Positions 8,467 to 17,400 of a stretch of DNA of 64,000 nt are shown here, one piece after another. The notes below the pieces were generated by a model that worked only from the letters and a program-made list of their open reading frames with translations, had not been told where the DNA came from and made no database searches. Source of the DNA: an uncultured Granulosicoccus sp. (GTDB lineage Bacteria > Pseudomonadota > Gammaproteobacteria > Granulosicoccales > Granulosicoccaceae); contig CANLNQ010000009.1 of NCBI GenBank assembly GCA_947492525.1, forward strand, positions 124,001 through 188,000, in the 5' to 3' direction. The stretch's first letter is position 1, and each line of letters starts with the position of its first letter. A program made the translations under genes and the position numbers.

Positions 8467-9816
8467 TCAGCGATCCTGCCGTGAAGCGCTGCTCGTCACC
8501 GGCGCCAGCTGGATACCCGGTACGGATGGGCGCGGGTCACTGAGCACCAGTGAATCGCCCGGTTCAAGTCCGGCAAGAATCACGACATCGGCACCGATGA
8601 TCGGGCCGGTCTGCACCGGGGACACGGCCAGACGGTTCTGTTCATCGGCCAGATAGACGAAGGTGCTGCCGTTGTCAGCATGGCGCAAGGCATCGCGCGG
8701 GATACTGATCAGCCCATGCAGAGGAGGGCTGGAGAAGGTGACGGCGACGAAGGCACCGGCGTTGAGCGGTGGTCGCCGCTGCTCCGGCGACGCCAATAAA
8801 GGATCAGGGACTCGTACGACAAAGCCCATCGCACCGGTCTCGCTGTCCATCGTGCCACGCATGCGCACGATCTCCGCTTGCCAGAGTGCGTTGCCGTTGA
8901 AATCGGGCATGCTCACCGTGGCGGTGATGTTCGCCCGTTCTAGAATCTGCACTGCCTGACTGGTGTCGACCAGTTCGTTCATTGCGAATTCCTTGCCCAG
9001 CGCGGTGGCCACCAGCGGCTCGAAGCTGCGTGGTTGTACCTCGGCAACGATCTCCACGGCATCGGTGCTGTCGAGCGTGATCAGCGTATCGCCGGTGCGA
9101 ACAAATTGTCCGACCTCCACGCTGACCGAAGACACGCGAGCCCGGAAGGGGGCCGTGAGACGAGTCTTTTCCAGCGATCGCTCTGCCTCTGCCAGTTCGG
9201 CTTCGCGCACCGCCAGGGTAGCTTGTGCCGATGCTTGTTGAGAGGGGTAGAGTGCCAGTGAATTCTCCAGCGTGGTCACATTCGCCTGCTGGCTGAGCAG
9301 TGTCTTGCGCGCAGCATCCAGGGCGGCTGCCGAGTCGCTGCCCTTGCTCACGACTGATTCAACACGTTTGAATTCAGCCTGAGCCACTGCAAGGATGCGT
9401 TGCTGCACGGCCAGTGAATCGCGAGCATTGGCCTCACCGCGTTCAAGCTCGCTCAGTTGCGCATTGGCGGTAGCGATGTTTGCCAGCGCCTTCTGCCGAC
9501 TCAGTTCGTAGTCCGTACGATTGATTTCCAGCAGTGTGTCACCGGCCTCGACAATACTGCCCTGGGCCAGACCTTCGCTCAGCATATCGATACGCCCCTG
9601 AACCTCGGCGATGCCGGACCAGCTACGCTCGGCTTCGACTCTGCCATAGCCAACGGCGGTGACCAGGACCGGAGTGGCAGCGATGGTCTGTGTTCTTACT
9701 GCAACCACCAGAGGTTCGGGGTCTTCTTCAGGTGCGTCACTGCCGGAGCTCATCCAGATGAACCCGGCAATGCCCAGTGCGATTGGGGGAAGAAAGAGCA
9801 GTTTGCGAATGTCCAT
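8467..9816 (-). CDS. RND efflux periplasmic adaptor subunit (membrane fusion protein)
   Basis: A 449-residue HlyD/AcrA-type adaptor. An N-terminal membrane helix (about residues 8-24) is followed by the lipoyl half-motif, a long alpha-helical hairpin rich in Ala, Gln and Glu (about 105-215), the second lipoyl half (LTAPFRARVSSVSVEVGQ), a beta-barrel and a C-terminal membrane-proximal domain. It is the first gene of the operon, 1 bp before the RND permease, and bridges the pump to an outer-membrane channel. A strong hairpin lies 120 bp upstream, between it and the sulfatase. Confidence 0.93.
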   Translation of the reverse strand: MDIRKLLFLPPIALGIAGFIWMSSGSDAPEEDPEPLVVAVRTQTIAATPVLVTAVGYGRVEAERSWSGIAEVQGRIDMLSEGLAQGSIVEAGDTLLEINRTDYELSRQKALANIATANAQLSELERGEANARDSLAVQQRILAVAQAEFKRVESVVSKGSDSAAALDAARKTLLSQQANVTTLENSLALYPSQQASAQATLAVREAELAEAERSLEKTRLTAPFRARVSSVSVEVGQFVRTGDTLITLDSTDAVEIVAEVQPRSFEPLVATALGKEFAMNELVDTSQAVQILERANITATVSMPDFNGNALWQAEIVRMRGTMDSETGAMGFVVRVPDPLLASPEQRRPPLNAGAFVAVTFSSPPLHGLISIPRDALRHADNGSTFVYLADEQNRLAVSPVQTGPIIGADVVILAGLEPGDSLVLSDPRPSVPGIQLAPVTSSASRQDR

Positions 9817-9935
9817 GCAATCGGTACCGTGGGTGTCGCCGATCGGCGAGTCAGTATCTGATTGTCTGAACGTAGCAGGTGTGAGTGGGAGGGTTATTGA
9901 TCCTGAGCAGCAAAGTGGCTTGACGCATCGAGCGA

Positions 9936-9964
9936 GATCAGTTTCAAGGTGCTTGAAACTGATC
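9936..9964. terminator. 13-bp perfect stem-loop between sulfatase and RND operon
   Basis: GATCAGTTTCAAG and its exact complement are separated by a 3-base loop, 12 bp beyond the stop codon of the sulfatase at 9977. The position suits a terminator or transcript-end stabiliser of the minus-strand sulfatase. There is no U-tract on either strand, so an operator for the RND operon is an alternative. Confidence 0.45.
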
Positions 9965-9976
9965 CAGACCCGCCTT

Positions 9977-11506
9977 TCAGTGCCATCCCACCCGTGGCGA
10001 AACCGGTATCTGATCCGCCGGGCGGGAACGGATCATGTCCATGTGTTCCTTTCTGATGGCTGCGTAGCCCTGATCGTCGAACAGGTTGACCATTTCATCC
10101 GGGTCTTCCTGCATGTCATAGAGCTCTCCGGTATCGGTCTTCAAGTCCGTGGACATCCGGTAGCGACGGCTGCGCACGGTCATCAGATCCATGTCCACGG
10201 CACTGCGGATGGCATCCACTTCGTATTCTGATAGTGCGAAGTCGCGGCTCTGGGTCTGTTCCCAGAGGTGCCGCCACGATTGGCCATGGTTGCCGGCTGT
10301 CTCGATACCGCACAGATCGGCTGCGGTGGCCAGGATATCGATGCTGCCTACCGGGTCATCGATCACTCGGTTTGCCGGTACGCCGGGTCCCTGGATCAGG
10401 CAGGGAACACGTAATAGCCCGTCATACAGCATTGGCCCTTTCAGCAGCAGTCCGTGATCACCAAGCCATTCACCGTGATCGCTGACATAGACGATATAGG
10501 TATTGTCCAGCTCACCGGCTGCCGACAGTGCGTCGAGAATACGCGTGAGCTGTGCATCAACGGCGGAGATCATGCCGAAGTAGATGGCAGTCAGGTCTTG
10601 CAATGCGGCACGGTTCAGCTCGCCTTTCTGTCCCCAGTCAATGCCTCCGGCATTGTGTTGGGCACCCTGTTTGATCGGTTTTGCCCGATCTTCAACGAAT
10701 GCCTTGTGCCACCAGGGGCGGCGTTCCAGATCGAGCGCGCAATGCCTGGCGATGGTGACCTCGTCGCGCTGGTACATGTCACACCAGGGGAGAGGAGCGA
10801 GAAAGGGTGGGTGCGGATCGGGAAAGGAGACCCAGGCCATCAACGGTGCCTCACCCTTGCTCTCGATCATGTCGATCGCGCGATCGCCGATCCATGAGGT
10901 GGAGTGCCAGGGTTCTTCCAGGGCCGAACGCCAGGCCTGAAAGTGTGCTGTTTCCGGGGGGAGATGCTGCTTTGCCAGATCCCAGCGTTGTCCCCCTTTG
11001 CCATCGGCATCCAGCCAGTATTCGTAATGCAGGGCCTCGGGCGGCTCGGACCAGCGAGTGTGATGATGCGGTCGCAGCATCATCTGGACATTGTCGAAGC
11101 CCATGTAGCTTCCACGCCAGTCGCGCGGATAATCGCTGGCGCTGGCATAGCATTCCGGTCGTCCGGTTGGTTCGAAGGTTTGCTGACTGGATAGATGCGC
11201 CTTGCCGATGAAGTGCGTGTCGTAGCCAGCGCGGGCAAAGCTGCCTCCGAGTCCTTGAGCGCCCAGTGACTCATCAAGATCACGACCATTGTCCCGAACA
11301 CCGTGGCTGTAGGGGAGTTTGCCTGTGAGTATCGAGGCGCGGGCTGCCTGACACATGGGGTGGGGCGTTATGCAGCGCGAGAATCTGACACCCGATGCAC
11401 CCATGCGGTCCAGCCCGGGTGTGCGCACGCCGCGACCTTCAGCGCCAATGCAGTCTGCTCGCTGTTGGTCGGAACTGATGAGTATGAAGTTTGGCTTTCG
11501 AGACAT
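9977..11506 (-). CDS. Type I sulfatase, cytoplasmic (CxAxR class)
   Basis: A 509-residue alkaline-phosphatase-superfamily sulfatase. The catalytic formylglycine precursor is Cys52 in CQAAR, the less common C-x-A-x-R form of the sulfatase core, followed by ASILTGKLPYSHGV. N-terminal metal ligands Asp13-Gln14 are seen in SSDQQRAD, and a second metal site in SDHGEWLGDHG. The start is the ATG at 11506; residues further upstream in frame are intergenic. There is no signal peptide, so it acts in the cytoplasm on an imported sulfate ester. It is divergent from a sugar ABC transporter and shares its operator region. A formylglycine-generating enzyme is encoded 6 kb away in the same cluster. Confidence 0.92.
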   Translation of the reverse strand: MSRKPNFILISSDQQRADCIGAEGRGVRTPGLDRMGASGVRFSRCITPHPMCQAARASILTGKLPYSHGVRDNGRDLDESLGAQGLGGSFARAGYDTHFIGKAHLSSQQTFEPTGRPECYASASDYPRDWRGSYMGFDNVQMMLRPHHHTRWSEPPEALHYEYWLDADGKGGQRWDLAKQHLPPETAHFQAWRSALEEPWHSTSWIGDRAIDMIESKGEAPLMAWVSFPDPHPPFLAPLPWCDMYQRDEVTIARHCALDLERRPWWHKAFVEDRAKPIKQGAQHNAGGIDWGQKGELNRAALQDLTAIYFGMISAVDAQLTRILDALSAAGELDNTYIVYVSDHGEWLGDHGLLLKGPMLYDGLLRVPCLIQGPGVPANRVIDDPVGSIDILATAADLCGIETAGNHGQSWRHLWEQTQSRDFALSEYEVDAIRSAVDMDLMTVRSRRYRMSTDLKTDTGELYDMQEDPDEMVNLFDDQGYAAIRKEHMDMIRSRPADQIPVSPRVGWH

Positions 11507-11589
11507 GGCTGAGCTTCGCGGGTTGAGGATGGAAAGGGGGCTTGGGCATACCACGGAACAGTATGACGAGTGTTCGTTGAGAACTGTAG

Positions 11590-11649
11590 ATAATGTACAA
11601 TAATTTAAAATAATGTACAATTTATGAAAATAATGTGTAATCTAGTGAT
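11590..11649. promoter_or_regulatory. Three 20-bp direct repeats: probable GntR operator array
   Basis: The unit ATAATGTACAAT plus 8 AT-rich bases starts at 11590, 11610 and 11630, exactly 20 bp apart (the third copy reads ATAATGTGTAAT). It lies in the divergent promoter between sulfatase 1 and the ABC transporter genes. The GTAC-centred half-palindromic core resembles sites of GntR/FCD regulators, and one such regulator is encoded at 16699. The same core recurs upstream of sulfatase 2 and the aldehyde dehydrogenase. Spacing of two helical turns suggests cooperative binding on one DNA face. Confidence 0.65.
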
Positions 11650-11669
11650 GCACTCTGGAGGAGAAGATC

Positions 11670-12887
11670 ATGGTTCGTACTCTTTTGTTGGGCTCATCTC
11701 TGCTTTTCACCACGGCAGCCTTATCCCAGACGACGCTTGATGTCGTCGCCTGGAAGGGCAATGAAGCAGAACCGGCTGGCTTGCCGGAGTTGATTGAAGC
11801 CTTTGAAGCCGCCAACCCGGATATCACGGTGGAACTCAGCTACGTCGCTCGCAAAGACGTGGACAAGGTGATCCCGCCGCGCCTGCAATCGGGCAATCCC
11901 CCCGATGTCACCATGGTGGACAGCGCGCTGGTGGATCTGTGGGGAGGTGCAGGTTTTCTGACAGATCTGGGCACCGACAGCGAGTGGTATGGACGAATAC
12001 AGCCCGCTGTATCGGATATCCTGACCTCGGACGGTAGCATTCTTGTATTTCCGCTTGAAGTCATCGGCATGGGCAATTTCGTGAACATGGCGCTACTGGA
12101 GCAGGCAGGGATCGACAAGGCTCCGCTGACACTGGGTGAATTGAAAGACGCCTGTCAGGCTCTGGCCGCCGAGGGTATTGCACCCATGATCTTTGCAGGC
12201 GGATTCCCGGCGATGTTGTTCGTCGGGGCAAACGGCCTGGATCCGAACAACAACCTTGCCGCCAGCTATGGCTCGGGTGAGCGTACATTCGTGGGTGACG
12301 AGAATTTCAATGCATCTCTGGATGCGGTGCGGGATCTGGTCGATGCGAACTGCTTTGATCCGGCGTTGCAAGCCGGTCTGGATCCCTGGGCCACCGCGCC
12401 ACAGGAGTTTCGTGCCGGCAACGTGGCCATCCTGCCTCAAGGTGCCTGGAATATCGGCAACTTCTCATCGGTGGAGGGCCTTGACTATGAATTCGCTCCC
12501 ATGCCGTCGCAGTTCAGTGATCAGGGCTTGGCGCTGGATCTGATCGGTCCGGGCTGGGCCATTCCCACCGATGCAAGGAACAAGGAGGCAGCGGCCAGGT
12601 GGGTCGATTTCTTCAGCGTCGAGGATAATCTGAACATCTTTCTGGAGGCCGAGGGTGCCTACAGCCCGTTCACCGGAGGCCGTTCAACCATGCCGGATCT
12701 TGCCGCCCCCTATACCCGCGCACGCGAGCAGGGCAGCCTGATCCTCTGGCCGTTCTCCACACTGGAATTTCCCAAGCCACTGCAGTCGGAATGGGAAGAC
12801 AGTATTACCGGCTTCCTGCTGGATATCGATGGCGCCAACAGCGAAACACTACAACGCTGGGACGACACGATAGAAGACAATCTCTGA
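11670..12887 (+). CDS. Sugar ABC transporter substrate-binding protein
   Basis: A 405-residue family-1 (MalE/UgpB-like) extracellular solute-binding protein. A signal peptide (about residues 1-19, ending TAALS) is followed by the two-lobe fold, with typical segments such as FEAANPDITVELSY and GNVAILPQGAWNIGNF. The ATG has GGAGGAG upstream. It is the first gene of a plus-strand operon followed by two permeases, an SDR and an ATPase. By context it captures a sulfated sugar or sugar acid in the periplasm. No glycoside hydrolase accompanies it, so the ligand is probably small. Confidence 0.93.
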   Translation: MVRTLLLGSSLLFTTAALSQTTLDVVAWKGNEAEPAGLPELIEAFEAANPDITVELSYVARKDVDKVIPPRLQSGNPPDVTMVDSALVDLWGGAGFLTDLGTDSEWYGRIQPAVSDILTSDGSILVFPLEVIGMGNFVNMALLEQAGIDKAPLTLGELKDACQALAAEGIAPMIFAGGFPAMLFVGANGLDPNNNLAASYGSGERTFVGDENFNASLDAVRDLVDANCFDPALQAGLDPWATAPQEFRAGNVAILPQGAWNIGNFSSVEGLDYEFAPMPSQFSDQGLALDLIGPGWAIPTDARNKEAAARWVDFFSVEDNLNIFLEAEGAYSPFTGGRSTMPDLAAPYTRAREQGSLILWPFSTLEFPKPLQSEWEDSITGFLLDIDGANSETLQRWDDTIEDNL

Positions 12888-12896
12888 TTGACCAGC

Positions 12897-12923
12897 GTCC
12901 GGTGAGTCTCTGACTCGCCGGAC
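12897..12923 (+). terminator. Intercistronic stem-loop after the binding-protein gene
   Basis: A 12-bp stem (GTCCGGTGAGTC against GACTCGCCGGAC, with one T-G wobble) and a 3-base loop lie 10 bp after the stop codon of the binding-protein gene. No U-tract follows. In ABC operons such loops commonly protect the upstream mRNA or lower downstream expression, giving excess binding protein. Confidence 0.6.
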
Positions 12924-12951
12924 ACAACCCGAAGCCAGACAGGGGAGTCCG

Positions 12952-13821
12952 ATGCGTGCTCGCTATTCACTGTATCTGTTTACATTGCCGGCGTTAGCCG
13001 TTCTGTTTCTTTTCTTCATTCACCCGATCATCCTGACGGCAGACATGAGCTTCACGAGCTTCAAGGGAATCGGTGAATCGAAAGACATCGGTTGGCGGAA
13101 CTATGAGCGTATCGTGTCACGTGATCGCTATCTGGATGCCATCTGGATCACGCTGTTCTACACCGTGATTGTCGTGCCGGCCTTGACGGTCACCGGGCTT
13201 TTCTTTGCTGCCATACTTCACCGCTTGCCGGCCATACGCAATTTCAGTCGTGCTGCGCTCTATACACCGGCGATGATGAGCTTTGTGGTCATTGGCTATG
13301 TATGGCAATTTCTCTACTCACCGCTCAATGGCGGGATCAATGTCGCGCTTCGCGATCTCGGGTTGGGAGCGTTCGAGCAGAACTGGCTGGGTAATCCGGA
13401 TATTGCCCTGTTCTCGGTGGCCTTCGTGCAGGTGTGGATGTTCACGGGCTTTACCTGCGCAATCTTCCTGGCAGGCTTTGCCGGCATACCCGAAGAGATT
13501 GGTGAGGCGGGGCGGCTGGAAGGGGCAACGTCATGGCAGCGGTTCCGCTACCTCGAGCTGCCACTGTTGGGCCCATCGATCACCGTATCAGTCATATTGA
13601 CCACCATCGGTACGTTGAAGACTTTCGAGCTGCCTTTCATACTGACCAACGGCGGACCTGATGGTGCCACGCGCATGCTGTCGATCGAGATCATCGACAA
13701 CCTTTTCGGACAATACAAGTTTGGTTTCGCCAGTGCGCTTTCGATCATCATGCTGATCATCGTCCTTGCGGTGGCCTTCGTGCAGAACAAGGTGCTTCGC
13801 GACCGGGAGCTGTCCTCATGA
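12952..13821 (+). CDS. Sugar ABC transporter permease (MalF/UgpA type)
   Basis: A 289-residue inner-membrane permease with six predicted TM segments. The cytoplasmic EAA loop reads EEIGEAGRLEGATSWQRFRY, the coupling helix that contacts the ATPase. It overlaps the next permease by 4 bp. It forms the channel with the protein starting at 13818. Confidence 0.94.
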   Translation: MRARYSLYLFTLPALAVLFLFFIHPIILTADMSFTSFKGIGESKDIGWRNYERIVSRDRYLDAIWITLFYTVIVVPALTVTGLFFAAILHRLPAIRNFSRAALYTPAMMSFVVIGYVWQFLYSPLNGGINVALRDLGLGAFEQNWLGNPDIALFSVAFVQVWMFTGFTCAIFLAGFAGIPEEIGEAGRLEGATSWQRFRYLELPLLGPSITVSVILTTIGTLKTFELPFILTNGGPDGATRMLSIEIIDNLFGQYKFGFASALSIIMLIIVLAVAFVQNKVLRDRELSS

Positions 13822-14702
13822 ATTCGGTCAGTCAGGGAGTCTCACAGGGGCGGCGCCGCACCGTCATCAACCGGGAATATCTGCAGAAGCGTGTCAGATC
13901 CCTGCTGGCTCACGGCAGCGTTCTGACTCTGGTGCTCATCATGCTGCTGCCGCTGTTCTACCTCGTGATGATGTCATTCAAGACTTCCACCGAGATTGCA
14001 TCAGATCCCCTTGGCCTGCCATCGAGTCTCTACTGGGGCAATTACATGAAGGCGCTGTCTTCCATGGGCTATGTCCGGTCGGTACTCAATTCCCTGGGTA
14101 TCACGCTCTCGGTCATCGTACTGGTTGTGCTGGCTGGCGCCATGGCGGCCTATCCATTGGCGCGATTGCACAACCGGATCAGTCGCACCATTGTCATGAT
14201 CATGGCGTTGGGTCTGGCGACACCGAATTTCGTGACCATCACACCCATCTACGTGATCTTTCGCGATCTTGGATTGCTCGACAGCTATCTCGGGATCGTG
14301 CTGGCGTTCACCGCCTTGAAACTGCCTCTGGCCGTGTTCTTCTATACCAGCTTCATCGCGGCCATTCCAATGGAACTGGAAGAAGCTGCCCGTCTGGATG
14401 ATTGCTCCAACTGGCAGATCTTCTGGCACATCATCCGGCCACTGCTCACCCCGGTGACGGCCACGTTGAGCCTGTTTGTCATGATCATGGTGTGGAACGA
14501 CTTTGTCTATCCCTTGCTGCTGCTGACTGACAAGGACAAGTTGACCGTCATGATTGCCGTGTACAAGTTCGTCGGCAATACCGGTATCGATCCGACGAAA
14601 CTGTTTCCGGCGGCTGTGCTTGGCTCCTTGCCATTGCTGCTGTTGTTTGCGGCATTCCAGCGTCAGATACTCTCGGGCGCCACTGCCGGAGCCGTGAAGT
14701 GA
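13818..14702 (+). CDS. Sugar ABC transporter permease (MalG/UgpE type)
   Basis: A 294-residue permease with six TM segments and an EAA loop MELEEAARLDDCSNWQIFW. The N-terminus is cytoplasmic and basic (about 30 residues) before the first TM. It overlaps the upstream permease and the downstream SDR gene by 4 bp each, so three consecutive genes are translationally coupled. Confidence 0.94.
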   Translation: MNSVSQGVSQGRRRTVINREYLQKRVRSLLAHGSVLTLVLIMLLPLFYLVMMSFKTSTEIASDPLGLPSSLYWGNYMKALSSMGYVRSVLNSLGITLSVIVLVVLAGAMAAYPLARLHNRISRTIVMIMALGLATPNFVTITPIYVIFRDLGLLDSYLGIVLAFTALKLPLAVFFYTSFIAAIPMELEEAARLDDCSNWQIFWHIIRPLLTPVTATLSLFVMIMVWNDFVYPLLLLTDKDKLTVMIAVYKFVGNTGIDPTKLFPAAVLGSLPLLLLFAAFQRQILSGATAGAVK

Positions 14703-15469
14703 ACCTGTCGCAACGGCACATCATCGTGACAGGCGCGGGGGCGGGGATCGGTCTGGGGATAGCGCGGCAGGCACGAGCAGCTGGTGCGCAGGTCACGGGC
14801 CTGGATGTCAGTGATGACGGCAAGCACCGGCTGGAGAGCATCGGAGCGCACTTCACACAGGTCGATGTGCGCAATGTCGAGGCATTCGTGGAGGCCATCG
14901 AGGCTGCCTCCGAGCGGGTAGGGCGACTCGACGGTCTGGTCAACAACGCGGGTGTGACCATCAAGGTGGCGTTTCTGGACATGACGCTCGAACAGATGGA
15001 AACCCTGTGGCAGGTGAACCATCGCTCCGTTCTGGTCGGCTGTCAGTGCGCAGGTCGTATCCTGTCCGCCTCTGGCCGCGGAGGTGCCATCGTGAACATA
15101 GCCTCGAATCATGCGCGCGCGACCAACCCGGGGCATGAAGGCTATGCCGGAACCAAGGGGGCCATCGTGGCCATGACGCGAGCCATGGCCTGGTCCCTTG
15201 GGCCCTGCGGTGTCAGGGTCAATGCCTTGATGCCCGGCATGACACAGACCGAAATCGTCATCGAGGCGATGAACGATCCCGCCAATGCCGAGAACTTCCG
15301 GTCCTGGGCTGCGGACCACGAAGTCAGCACGGTTGAGGAAATCGGTGATGCCGCGGTCTTTCTTTTGTCCGATGCGTCAAGTGCGCTCAACGGTGCCGAC
15401 ATCATGGCCGATCGCGCGATGTCGGCGTTACTCGGTGTCAACGATTCGAGAAGGAGAAGTCATGTCTGA
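14699..15469 (+). CDS. SDR family NAD(P)-dependent oxidoreductase
   Basis: A 256-residue classical short-chain dehydrogenase. The N-terminal VTGAGAGIGLGIA is the dinucleotide-binding glycine motif and LVNNAGV the structural motif. The catalytic residues are the Ser in NIASNHA and Tyr-x-x-x-Lys in YAGTK. An Asp at the end of the second strand (GLDVSDD) points to NAD rather than NADP. The start overlaps the permease by 4 bp (the start codon is GTG), and the ATPase gene begins before its stop. Being inside the transporter operon, it probably oxidises the imported sugar, for example as a sugar 1-dehydrogenase; the substrate is not determined. Confidence 0.88.
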   Translation: MNLSQRHIIVTGAGAGIGLGIARQARAAGAQVTGLDVSDDGKHRLESIGAHFTQVDVRNVEAFVEAIEAASERVGRLDGLVNNAGVTIKVAFLDMTLEQMETLWQVNHRSVLVGCQCAGRILSASGRGGAIVNIASNHARATNPGHEGYAGTKGAIVAMTRAMAWSLGPCGVRVNALMPGMTQTEIVIEAMNDPANAENFRSWAADHEVSTVEEIGDAAVFLLSDASSALNGADIMADRAMSALLGVNDSRRRSHV

Positions 15470-16547
15470 GCTTGCGTTGAAGGGTGTCGTCAAGGAATTC
15501 GGTCAGGTCGAAGTCATTCACGGTGTCGATCTGACGGTCGATGATGGCGATTTCTGTGTTTTCGTGGGGCCATCCGGTTGTGGTAAGTCGACCCTGCTGC
15601 GCATGATTGCCGGTCTGGAAGAGACCACGGCCGGGCAGATGACCATCGGTGAGCGTGACGTCACGCACTCGGATCCGGCCAGGCGCGGGGTCGCGATGGT
15701 CTTTCAGACCTATGCACTCTATCCGCATATGTCGGTGCGCGAGAACATGAGCTTCGGCCTGAAGATCAGTAGGGCCGCAGCTGCAGAAATCAGCAGCAAG
15801 GTGGACAAGGCTGCACGGATTCTGAAGCTTGAAGACTACATGGAGCGCAAACCCAGAGCGCTCTCGGGTGGCCAACGACAACGCGTGGCGATCGGGCGTG
15901 CCATCGTGCGAGAACCGGATGTCTTTCTCTTCGATGAGCCTTTGTCCAATCTCGATGCGGAGCTGCGTGTACAGATGCGGCTGGAGATTGCCAAGCTGCA
16001 CAAGAAGCTGGGTGCCACGATGATCTACGTGACTCATGATCAGGTGGAGGCGATGACCATGGCGGACAAGATTGTCGTGCTTCGTGATGGCCGGATCGAA
16101 CAGGCCGGAGAGCCGGTGACCTTGTACGAGGACCCGGACAATGTCTTCGTGGCGGGGTTCATCGGTTCGCCGCGCATGAACTTTCTGGCGGGTACGGTAA
16201 TGCGCGTCGAGGGCGGCCGTGCGTATGTCAGCCTGTCTCGTGTGGGCGACGTGGAGGTGCCCGTGGAGGTAGCGGCGCTACCGAGCCAGGGGCAGCGTGT
16301 CACCCTGGGTCTTCGACCGGAGCATTTCGAAGAGGCAGGCTCCGTGCAGTTCGATCTACAGATCGATGTGATCGAGAATCTGGGTGGTGTGTCCTACGCC
16401 TATGCCACAATCGAAGGGGAAGAGTTGCCGCTGATCATCGAATTGCGTGGCAAGGCACGTCCCCGTGAAGGCGGGCCAATGAAGGTGTCATTCGACCCGA
16501 GCTCGGCGCTATTGTTCGACCATGCCTCGGGCCGACGCATTCGCTGA
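15462..16547 (+). CDS. Sugar ABC transporter ATP-binding protein (UgpC/MalK type)
   Basis: A 361-residue ATPase. It shows Walker A GPSGCGKST, a Q-loop in MVFQTYALYPHM, signature LSGGQRQRVAIGRA, Walker B VFLFDEPLS and switch histidine THDQ. A C-terminal TOBE/OB regulatory domain follows (about residues 240-361), as in MalK and UgpC. I place the start at the ATG at 15462, preceded by AGAAGGAGAAG and overlapping the SDR stop by 8 bp. It energises the permeases at 12952-14702. Confidence 0.94.
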   Translation: MSELALKGVVKEFGQVEVIHGVDLTVDDGDFCVFVGPSGCGKSTLLRMIAGLEETTAGQMTIGERDVTHSDPARRGVAMVFQTYALYPHMSVRENMSFGLKISRAAAAEISSKVDKAARILKLEDYMERKPRALSGGQRQRVAIGRAIVREPDVFLFDEPLSNLDAELRVQMRLEIAKLHKKLGATMIYVTHDQVEAMTMADKIVVLRDGRIEQAGEPVTLYEDPDNVFVAGFIGSPRMNFLAGTVMRVEGGRAYVSLSRVGDVEVPVEVAALPSQGQRVTLGLRPEHFEEAGSVQFDLQIDVIENLGGVSYAYATIEGEELPLIIELRGKARPREGGPMKVSFDPSSALLFDHASGRRIR

Positions 16548-16698
16548 CCAGCTCGGGCCCTCATCGCTTGCCGGCATGTGCATGATCGATATATTCGAGG
16601 GGAGTCGTGGTCATGACCCGGACCCTTTGTGTATGATTGTAGCCACATCATGTGTGAACATGCGGCATGCCGGATTTCATGGCGAATCAATGATCTAG

Positions 16699-17400
16699 AT
16701 GGTCCCGACACTCTCTCTGACAGCACAACCTGACGCCGAACCGTCATCGAACGCAATCTACGAGCGCATTCGGCATGACATCCTGTCGGGGGTGCTCGAG
16801 GCCAACGAGCGCCTGAAGGTGTCGGCTCTGGCCAAGCAGCTTGATTCGTCCACCAATCCGGTTCGAGAGGCCTTGCAGCAGTTGCGCGGCGAGGGCCTGG
16901 TGCTCTTCACACCGAATCAGGGTGCTCGCGTGCGCCCGATCGACATGGAATTCGTGCGAGACGTGGCGGAGGTGGGCTATCTGCTGGAACCCTACCTGCT
17001 GGAGCTGTTCGTCGAGACAGTCAGTGATGAGGACATTGCCGAGCTGGAACGCATACAGGATGAAATTGAAGCACTCAATTTCAAGGACAAGGCAGAACAT
17101 ACACGTCTCAACAATATCTTTCACGAGAGCATGTATGAACGTCACTACAACCGGGTTGCCTTCAATGTCTGGAAGCAGCATCGTGAGGTGATGGGGTCGA
17201 TCAGCACGCGCATTCCCATTGCCATCGGCCGTCAGGAATCGATTCTCAAGGAGCATCGGGCGTTGATCGAGGCCATTCGCAAACAGGATGTGGCGACGGC
17301 TGTATCGGTGCTCAAGCAGCATATCGGTGATGCCGGGCGACATCTTGTTGATCAGTTGCGTATCAAGCAGACGCGTGCGACGCGTGGGGCCAATGAATAA
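16699..17400 (+). CDS. GntR-family transcriptional regulator, FCD subfamily
   Basis: A 233-residue regulator. The N-terminal winged helix (about residues 12-80) contains KVSALAKQLDSSTNPVREAL and RGEGLV. The all-helical FCD effector domain follows, with histidines in NNIFHESMYERHY and EHRAL that are candidate metal ligands. It sits in the middle of the sulfated-sugar cluster, between the ABC ATPase and the formylglycine-generating enzyme, and overlaps the latter by 8 bp. It is the best candidate to bind the GTAC-centred repeats at 11590-11649 and 19777-19809. The effector may be KDGal or a related sugar acid. Confidence 0.92.
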   Translation: MVPTLSLTAQPDAEPSSNAIYERIRHDILSGVLEANERLKVSALAKQLDSSTNPVREALQQLRGEGLVLFTPNQGARVRPIDMEFVRDVAEVGYLLEPYLLELFVETVSDEDIAELERIQDEIEALNFKDKAEHTRLNNIFHESMYERHYNRVAFNVWKQHREVMGSISTRIPIAIGRQESILKEHRALIEAIRKQDVATAVSVLKQHIGDAGRHLVDQLRIKQTRATRGANE

